Below are positions 58,754 through 64,000 of a DNA stretch of 64,000 nucleotides, in pieces. A program made the position numbers and the translations under genes. The DNA comes from Tissierellia bacterium (GTDB taxonomy: Bacteria > Bacillota > Clostridia > Tissierellales > Peptoniphilaceae), in the NCBI GenBank assembly GCA_012519495.1, contig JAAYQA010000016.1:1-64000 (forward strand), in the 5' to 3' direction. Position 1 is the first letter of the stretch. The number at the start of each line of letters is the position of its first letter. The notes beneath the pieces are model-generated. The model searched no databases and had not been told where the DNA came from. It was given only the letters and a program-made list of their open reading frames with translations.

Positions 58754-58812
58754 CGAAATTCACTTGCTTGTGAAATATATAATTTCCAAGTGAACAAGTT
58801 AAGCCTGACCCC
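58740..58812. repeat. REPIN downstream of the transposase gene
   Basis: GGGGTCAGGCCTGACG at the left, AAGCCTGACCCC at the right, with TTCACTTGC/CAAGTGAA inside. Ends the transposase ORF on one strand and the HD protein ORF on the other. Confidence 0.85.
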
Positions 58813-59296
58813 GTTCACTTGTGTGGGCGGGGAGGGGGTTGGGCGTCAGGTATTCCCGGATAGCGCAGATTTTGTCGGCTATGCTTACGATGGCGGTTTC
58901 CCGGTATTTGGGCAGCGCGGGGTTTAAGGGGAACATGTGTTTTCTTATGATGTCTTCTTCTTTGTCGCTCAGCGAAAAGTCGCGACGCGCGTTTTCTGCG
59001 GCGATGGCCGCATGCGTGAAATGATGCCGCGGATGCGCCTCCTTCTCTTCCTGGCAATTGTACAAATAGTAGTCGTGTAAAAGGGCCCCGCGTACAAGCG
59101 CCCTTTCGTCTACCCGTATGCCCAGCACCTGTGCGATCGCAAGGCTCATCTGCGCCACGGCCACGCTGTGCGAAAAGGTGCTCGTGTCTTTATGATGGGG
59201 CGTTGTCTTTTGCAGGTGCATTCCCTCACTGTCCAGTATATCGGCCGCCCACTCCCTTAAACAAAAGGCCGACACCGACTGCACTTCATACTCCAT
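58799..59296 (-). CDS. HD-domain phosphohydrolase
   Basis: A 165-residue HD protein: FSHSVAVAQMSLAIAQVLG, ALVRGALLHDYYLYN (HD pair), HFTHAAIAAENARRD and IVSIADKICAIREYL. HD enzymes cleave phosphate esters of nucleotides. The last residues (SERGQA) come from the REP. Promoter TTGAAA-N16-TACAAT just upstream; GGAGGGAGCC ribosome site. Confidence 0.82.
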   Translation of the reverse strand: MEYEVQSVSAFCLREWAADILDSEGMHLQKTTPHHKDTSTFSHSVAVAQMSLAIAQVLGIRVDERALVRGALLHDYYLYNCQEEKEAHPRHHFTHAAIAAENARRDFSLSDKEEDIIRKHMFPLNPALPKYRETAIVSIADKICAIREYLTPNPLPAHTSERGQA

Positions 59297-59325
59297 TGGC
59301 TCCCTCCATTCGTTTTCTCGCTTTT

Positions 59326-59353
59326 ATTGTAGCCAAACCGCATATACTTTCAA
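59326..59353 (-). promoter_or_regulatory. Promoter of the HD-domain gene
   Basis: TTGAAA (59353-59348), 16-nt spacer, TACAAT (59331-59326) on the minus strand. Confidence 0.75.
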
Positions 59354-59423
59354 GCGAGCCTTGCGCATTTTATCTGCTTTTTACAATCGAAAGAAGCCCT
59401 GTATCTTCAGCTTTGTTGCATAT

Positions 59424-59449
59424 AAAAAGCCGATGCGGGCATCGGCTTA
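59424..59449 (-). terminator. Terminator of the mtnK operon
   Basis: On the minus strand GCCGATGC (59446-59439) pairs with GCATCGGC (59436-59429), followed by TTTTTATA. Confidence 0.8.
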
Positions 59450-59500
59450 CTCACAAACATTTTACAATGCTTTACATATATATTATATATTCCTAACGTT

Positions 59501-60703
59501 TCAGGCATATTCCTGCATCAACTGATCCACCCACTTGCGGATCTCCGCCACCAGGTTTTTCCCGTTGACCATATCGTGACGTGAAAGAATCAGCTTCTCG
59601 CCGATCCCCAGCAGGATGCGCTCCAGCTGTGTTTGCGCCTCCGGGCTGCGGCTTCGTTTCAGCCCGAGCGCCCGGTCCGATCCGATCGTTGCCCGAATGA
59701 TCTCCACCCCGGCATAGCCGCACGAATCCGAAAAAATCTGCCGGTGCATATGCTCTTTATACGCATCGGACCGCGCCATGGTGTCTGTGACCAGGGCATC
59801 ATAATTCGTATCGTATTCGATAAAAAAGCGGGTCAGTATGCGTTCGATCGTCTCTTCCATCCAAAAAGTAAATTCCACTTTGTCTTCGGTCGCGGTCATA
59901 TACGTAATCATCCACGGAATATACAGATTCCCGATCAGCGTTCCGATATCAAAACCCATGGGGCCGTAAAACGCGAATTCCGGGTCAAACACTTTCAGCG
60001 TGTCCTGATTGATAAATATGGACCCCGTATGTAAATCGCCGTGCAGCATCGACTGCGCAAAATTCTTGTAGCGATATTTCAAATAGGCCACCTGAAAATG
60101 CAATTGCTCGTTTTCAAAAATGCGCTCCCGGATAAAGGCTTCATTCTCCGGGGTATAATGCAAAAGCTCTCCCGGAAAATAGGGCTCGGTAAAAGACAAA
60201 CGCTCGGTGATCTCGCACATTTCGGGATTAAAAAGCGCCTTAGCTTCCTGTTTTTTCTGGCGCGACGGCACCACAATATCCGTTGTCCTGAACAACGTTT
60301 CAAACAGATAGCGCGAAATCTGGGCAGCAAAATTGGGGAAGATCTTGTAATTCAAAAGCGCTTCGGATAAAAGCTCATAATCTTTCAGATCTTCCATAAT
60401 CAGAATATGGCGGTCCTTGTCGTAATAATAAATCTCGGGCACAAAATTCGGCACAATTTCGCCGATCACCTGCAGCTGCTTATGCTCAATCGCAGAGCGG
60501 TGCGTGCTTAACAGCATACTGTCCGAACCGCGCACGGCCTTGTCCGCATGCTTGACCACCACGGAATTTCCCTGCACATCCTCCACCCGGTATACATAAT
60601 TGATCTGTCCGTCGCCGATCTCGTAACAATACGCATTGTCGGCATCGATAAAGTCGATCACTTCGGAAACGATCGCTACAATTTCCTTATACCGCTCGCT
60701 CAT
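59501..60703 (-). CDS. mtnK: S-methyl-5-thioribose kinase
   Basis: A 400-residue APH-fold kinase: GDGQINYVYRV, VVVKHADKAVRGSD, catalytic HGDLHTGSIFI and PEFAFYGPMGFDIGTLIGN are diagnostic for MtnK. It phosphorylates methylthioribose, and in DHAP-shunt bacteria 5-deoxyribose, made by MtnN. The start overlaps the stop of the aldolase gene by 4 nt. The isomerase MtnA is not in the window. Confidence 0.93.
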   Translation of the reverse strand: MSERYKEIVAIVSEVIDFIDADNAYCYEIGDGQINYVYRVEDVQGNSVVVKHADKAVRGSDSMLLSTHRSAIEHKQLQVIGEIVPNFVPEIYYYDKDRHILIMEDLKDYELLSEALLNYKIFPNFAAQISRYLFETLFRTTDIVVPSRQKKQEAKALFNPEMCEITERLSFTEPYFPGELLHYTPENEAFIRERIFENEQLHFQVAYLKYRYKNFAQSMLHGDLHTGSIFINQDTLKVFDPEFAFYGPMGFDIGTLIGNLYIPWMITYMTATEDKVEFTFWMEETIERILTRFFIEYDTNYDALVTDTMARSDAYKEHMHRQIFSDSCGYAGVEIIRATIGSDRALGLKRSRSPEAQTQLERILLGIGEKLILSRHDMVNGKNLVAEIRKWVDQLMQEYA

Positions 60704-61341
60704 TTCTTTCGGTTCTCCCTGTATTTGTTCTTAAGCCAGGTCTGTGCATCATGCGGCAGGGTCTTGGGCTGGGCAATCTGCAGGGCCAGATGGGTCGACT
60801 GCGCGGCAATTTCCACATTCATTGCGGTTTCCAATGCTTCAAACGCATCGGCTCCCACCGCCACCACACCGTGATGCGCCAGCAGACAAACATTTTGTTC
60901 GCGCAGATGTTCCACCGCGGCCACGCCTAATTCCTCTGTACCGGGCAGCGCAAACTGCGCCACATGAATCCGCCCGCCAAAAGCCATAACAGTCTCTGTC
61001 AAAACCGCCGGGATCGACATATTCAAAGCGGCAAACGCCGTAGCATACGGGGAATGTGTATGGGCAATGGCGCGCACATCGGGTATCTGCTCGTAGATTT
61101 TCTTATGCAGGCGCCATTCGTTGGAGGGTTCGCGCGTACCTTCTGCGTGCTCGTCGGGATACACGCGCACAATATCTTCGGGCTGCATAATCCGGTAGTC
61201 CAGCCTGGTGGGGGTTATATAGATCACCCCGCTGTCTTTATCCTTGATACTGAAGTTCCCGTTTGTACCGGTCACCATATTCCATTCGATAGCGGTTTTT
61301 GTCATTTGAAGCAAAGTTTCGCAGAGTTCCATCTCTTTCAT
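60700..61341 (-). CDS. Class II aldolase of the methylthioribulose/deoxyribulose-phosphate type (Ald2-like)
   Basis: A 213-residue class II aldolase/adducin protein: GTNGNFSIKD, ITPTRLDYRIM, AHTHSPYATAF (zinc His pair) and LLAHHGVVAVG. Fuculose-phosphate aldolase relatives in operons with mtnK split 5-(methylthio)ribulose 1-phosphate or 5-deoxyribulose 1-phosphate to DHAP and an aldehyde. MtnB dehydratase belongs to the same superfamily and is an alternative. ATG 61341 follows GGGGGTG. Confidence 0.82.
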   Translation of the reverse strand: MKEMELCETLLQMTKTAIEWNMVTGTNGNFSIKDKDSGVIYITPTRLDYRIMQPEDIVRVYPDEHAEGTREPSNEWRLHKKIYEQIPDVRAIAHTHSPYATAFAALNMSIPAVLTETVMAFGGRIHVAQFALPGTEELGVAAVEHLREQNVCLLAHHGVVAVGADAFEALETAMNVEIAAQSTHLALQIAQPKTLPHDAQTWLKNKYRENRKK

Positions 61342-61452
61342 GTTACACCCCCTGACATCCTTATCATACCACAAGATGCACAAGGTTTCGATGCACCACG
61401 GATATGGTATGATACCGGTATAGACTACAACAAAAAGGAGAACCCTGCAAAT

Positions 61453-62130
61453 ATGAAAATCGCTATTGTTGCCGCGCTTGAAGCCGAGCTTTCGCATCTG
61501 AAAGAACGGATCGGGCCGTTGGAAGCCGTCCCCTGCCCGGGCGGTGCCTTTCACACGGGACACATCGGTCCGCACGAAGTCGCCCTGGTGCGGCTGAATA
61601 TCGGGAAAGTCAACGCCGCCTGCAAAACCCAGGCCGTGATCGACCGCTTTCATCCCGCACTCATCATCAACACAGGGATCGCCGGCGCTCTGTCACCGGA
61701 TGTGCACGTACTGGATACCGTCATCGGCACACAACTCGGCTATCACGACTTCGACCCGGCTTTAATGGGCTCGTTCCCGCCGTATGTGCAAAGCTTTGCT
61801 GCAGATGCCCAATGGGTCCATGCCGCAGCACAGGCGGCCGATGCGCAAAAAATTCCCTGGAAAAAAGGGCCTATCACAACCGGCGATCTCTTTGTATCTT
61901 CCCATGCCGACAAAGAACGCATCTACGGTTCCACCGGTGCTTTGTGTGTAGAGATGGAAGGCTGCGCCGTTGCACACACCGCCTTCCTGAACGAAATCCC
62001 TTTTCTGATTCTGCGCGCCATCTCCGACTCCGCCGACGACGCGGCGGAAACCGACTACGATACCTTCGAACAAAAAGCCGCCGACCGCTCGGCGCAACTG
62101 CTGCTCGCTTTGCTGATGCAGGCGGTCTGA
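61453..62130 (+). CDS. mtnN: 5'-methylthioadenosine/S-adenosylhomocysteine nucleosidase
   Basis: A 225-residue purine nucleosidase: MKIAIVAALEAELS (catalytic Glu12), NTGIAGALSPD, TGDLFVSS, VEMEGCAVAHTAF and RAISDSADD (catalytic Asp). Releases adenine from MTA, SAH and 5'-deoxyadenosine. Divergent from the aldolase-kinase operon; TGGTATGAT extended -10 boxes face both ways in the 61342-61452 gap. Confidence 0.95.
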   Translation: MKIAIVAALEAELSHLKERIGPLEAVPCPGGAFHTGHIGPHEVALVRLNIGKVNAACKTQAVIDRFHPALIINTGIAGALSPDVHVLDTVIGTQLGYHDFDPALMGSFPPYVQSFAADAQWVHAAAQAADAQKIPWKKGPITTGDLFVSSHADKERIYGSTGALCVEMEGCAVAHTAFLNEIPFLILRAISDSADDAAETDYDTFEQKAADRSAQLLLALLMQAV

Positions 62131-62132
62131 TT

Positions 62133-62164
62133 TAAAAAAACGCGGCGACCGAATCGGTCGCCGC
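62133..62164 (-). terminator. Terminator of the beta-CASP gene
   Basis: On the minus strand GCGGCGACCG (62164-62155) pairs with CGGTCGCCGC (62151-62142), followed by seven T; mtnN ends against it from the other side. Confidence 0.88.
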
Positions 62165-62187
62165 TACTCATCAGCAACGCGCTTCCC

Positions 62188-63810
62188 TTAGTCGCCGATC
62201 AGCATTTTCACATCCATAATATCCGCCTGGATCTGCATCAGTTTTTGCCGCATGGCTTCATATTCCACAGGCGTAAGCTCTTTTGCCACTTCCTCCCGGA
62301 TCGAACGGATCCCGCCCATATCGGCCAGCACCTGCTCGTACTGCATTTCCAGTTCTTTTTTCAGGGTTTCCGGATCGGGCTGACGGATCACAGAATCCTT
62401 CGGCACGCGCAGCTCTACGGTTTCAAAGCGGCGCGGAGTCAGCACTTCCATCCCGTCATAGCGTTCGCGCAGTTTGTCGGCCAATGGCATCATCTCATCG
62501 GCTTCCCCGTGAACCAAAAACACCTTCTTGGGTTTTCTCTGGAAATGATCCACCCAGTCCAGAAGCATCGGCTGATCCGCATGCCCGGAAAAACCGTCCA
62601 CATTTTCAATATGCGCCTTCACGGCAATTTCTTCCCCGAAAAGTTTCACCTCATCGGTACCGTCCAGGAGGATCCGGCCCAGCGTGCCCTCCGCCTGGTA
62701 TCCCACAAATACGACCGCGCTGTTTTCCCGCCACAGATTGTGCTTCAGATGGTGACGCACCCGTCCGGCGGTTGCCATCCCCGAAGCAGAAATAATCACG
62801 CGGGGGAAATTATTCTTGTGCAGCATTTTGCTTTCTTCCACATCTTTTGTAAAGTGCAGATTCTGAAACGCAAACGGATTGTCGCCCGAACGAATCAGCG
62901 CCTGTGCCTCGTCGTCGTAAAAAATGGAGTTCTGGCAAAAAGCCTCGGTAGCGCGGGTAGCCATGGGGCTGTCCACATACACAGGAATCCGCTGTTCTTC
63001 CGGCAGATGCGCGTTTTCATACCATTCGTTCATCTCATAGATCAGCTCCTGCGTCCGCCCTACAGAAAACGCCGGGATCACAACCGTGCCGTTTTTATGC
63101 GCGGTTTCTGTAATAATCTGCATCAGACGGGTAAAGGCCTCGGTTTGCGACTCGTGCACCGTATTGCCGTAGGTGCTTTCCATCAGCAGATAATCAGCCG
63201 ATTCAATATACGACGGGTCGCGGATAATCGGCTTGTCGGGCATGCCCAGATCGCCCGAAAAGACGAGTTTCATCGTCCCTTCGGATTCGGTGATCCAAAG
63301 CTCCACAATCGCGGAGCCCAGTATATGGCCGGCGTCCTGAAAGCGCAGACGCACCGTTTCGTGCGGATACACCTGCGTATTGTAAAACTGCGGGACAAAA
63401 TGCCTCAGGGCCCGCTCGGCATCCGGCGTGGTATACAGGGGTTCGATCGTCGGTTTCCCCGAACGCTTGCGCCTCTTGTTCTCCCACTCTACATCCTGCT
63501 CCTGGATCTTGGCGCTGTCCAAAAGCATAATCTCCGACAGATCGGCTGTCGGCTTGGTCGTATAAATCGGCCCGGTATACCCCTGCTTCACCAGAAGCGG
63601 CAAGCGCCCGCTGTGGTCAATATGCGCATGCGACAGGATCACAAAGTCGATCTCTGCGGGATTAAACGTCGTCTCTTCCAGATTAAGCGCCTCTTCTTCC
63701 TTCCCGCCCTGATACAGGCCGTAATCCAAAAGAAATGTGCAGTGTTCGGTTTCCACCAGATAGCTGGATCCGGTTACCATCCCGGTCCCGCCCATAAATG
63801 TAATTTTCAT
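62188..63810 (-). CDS. MBL-fold beta-CASP metallo-hydrolase (Ysh1/RNase-like)
   Basis: A 540-residue protein with the MBL motif SHAHIDHSG (60-68), VFSGDLGM (metal Asp), a beta-CASP insert, PRVIISASGMATAGRVRHHL, and the C-terminal GFSGHADQ and FLVHGEADEM motifs plus an RMMBL domain. Related to archaeal CPSF-like nucleases and the YsH1 group; RNA processing is likely. ATG 63810 is preferred since GGAGG lies 5 nt upstream. Confidence 0.88.
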   Translation of the reverse strand: MKITFMGGTGMVTGSSYLVETEHCTFLLDYGLYQGGKEEEALNLEETTFNPAEIDFVILSHAHIDHSGRLPLLVKQGYTGPIYTTKPTADLSEIMLLDSAKIQEQDVEWENKRRKRSGKPTIEPLYTTPDAERALRHFVPQFYNTQVYPHETVRLRFQDAGHILGSAIVELWITESEGTMKLVFSGDLGMPDKPIIRDPSYIESADYLLMESTYGNTVHESQTEAFTRLMQIITETAHKNGTVVIPAFSVGRTQELIYEMNEWYENAHLPEEQRIPVYVDSPMATRATEAFCQNSIFYDDEAQALIRSGDNPFAFQNLHFTKDVEESKMLHKNNFPRVIISASGMATAGRVRHHLKHNLWRENSAVVFVGYQAEGTLGRILLDGTDEVKLFGEEIAVKAHIENVDGFSGHADQPMLLDWVDHFQRKPKKVFLVHGEADEMMPLADKLRERYDGMEVLTPRRFETVELRVPKDSVIRQPDPETLKKELEMQYEQVLADMGGIRSIREEVAKELTPVEYEAMRQKLMQIQADIMDVKMLIGD

Positions 63811-63870
63811 ATAGGCCTCCATTCCGTTACGCTATATATATCCCAAAGAAAGCCAAAAGCATCGGCCACA

Positions 63871-63899
63871 AAAAAAGACCGGCAGGAAAACTGCCGGTC
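63871..63899 (-). terminator. Terminator of the gene entering from the right
   Basis: On the minus strand GACCGGCAG (63899-63891) pairs with CTGCCGGTC (63885-63877), followed by six T. Confidence 0.88.
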
Positions 63900-63939
63900 C
63901 TAAGCTGTAAAAAAAGTCTTTTCAATCAAAAGCCGCTGC

Positions 63940-64000
63940 TTAATGCGAGATAATGTCCGTCCAGATACGGTCGTATACTTCCAGAATATCGGAAGGATCA
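63940..64000 (-). CDS. C-terminal end of an unidentified protein cut by the right edge
   Basis: Reading the minus strand from 64000, the frame DPSDILEVYDRIWTDIIS-His ends at TAA (63942-63940), 41 nt before a terminator. The ending resembles spermidine/putrescine-binding lipoproteins (PotD) but 19 residues are too few to decide. Confidence 0.5.
   Translation of the reverse strand, partial: DPSDILEVYDRIWTDIISH

Noticed and set aside
55879..58812. CRISPR array from repeated GGGGTCAGGCCTGAC units
   Set aside because: Units are few, unevenly spaced, inverted in pairs and linked to a RAYT gene; no cas genes are present.
62245..63903. 552-residue plus-strand ORF opposite the beta-CASP gene
   Set aside because: It is antisense to a gene with clear motifs, rich in H, R and Q as shadow frames are, and lacks a ribosome site.

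Overview
This 64 kb window looks like chromosomal DNA of an anaerobic, low-redox member of the Bacillota, probably a Clostridia-type lineage; the exact family cannot be read from the sequence. Supporting signs are strong Shine-Dalgarno sites, TTGACA/TATAAT promoters, hydroxylamine reductase with a Crp/Fnr regulator, HisZ-dependent short HisG, a DUF2975/YozG-like pair, a folate-type ECF transporter under a THF riboswitch, and an in-frame UGA inside a glutaredoxin-like gene that points to selenocysteine use.

Layout. 1-4.7 kb: PucR-type regulator, M20 amidohydrolase and two membrane proteins (one DUF5058). 4.9-20.6 kb: mainly housekeeping genes (nth, DUF503, rodA-like, tdk, cyclophilin, threonine aldolase, Tim44-like zinc-ribbon protein, DUF1667, phosphodiesterase, map, nitroreductase, UvrD-like helicase, tex) followed by tRNA-Lys(CUU). 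20.9-25.5 kb: a lipoprotein, then a ribose-type ABC importer operon ending in a divergent pseudouridine-5'-phosphate-glycosidase-like gene, then the XRE/DUF2975 pair and tRNA-Ala(CGC). 26.3-34.8 kb: a streptolysin-S-like (TOMM) biosynthetic cluster on the minus strand with a 41-residue SagA-like precursor (32914-33039), SagB, SagC, YcaO/SagD, two CPBP proteins, an ABC exporter and a frameshifted asparagine-synthetase-like gene. 35-45 kb: Mop, then an eleven-gene operon hisZ-G-D-C-B-A-IE-K, WYL regulator, DTD2-like deacylase and glutaminyl cyclase lipoprotein; hisH and hisF are absent. 45-50 kb: selenoprotein, hcp, Crp/Fnr regulator, phosphoesterase and a DUF2325-like protein. 50-55.7 kb: folC, THF riboswitch, folT, ABC exporter, phosphoesterase, tRNA-Ser(CGA). 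55.9-59.3 kb: mobile zone with a REP-associated tyrosine transposase, four REP copies, a decayed HTH block, an amidohydrolase and an HD protein. 59.5-64 kb: mtnK-ald2 and divergent mtnN (methylthioadenosine/deoxyadenosine salvage), a beta-CASP metallo-hydrolase and a gene cut by the window edge.

The most notable items are the SLS-like TOMM cluster, the UGA-containing glutaredoxin with its SECIS-like hairpin, the REP elements that give three unrelated proteins the same C-terminal RGQA, and a 284-bp palindromic element flanked by direct repeats of an HcpR-like operator. All calls come from reading the sequence and remembered family motifs; no database search was run.
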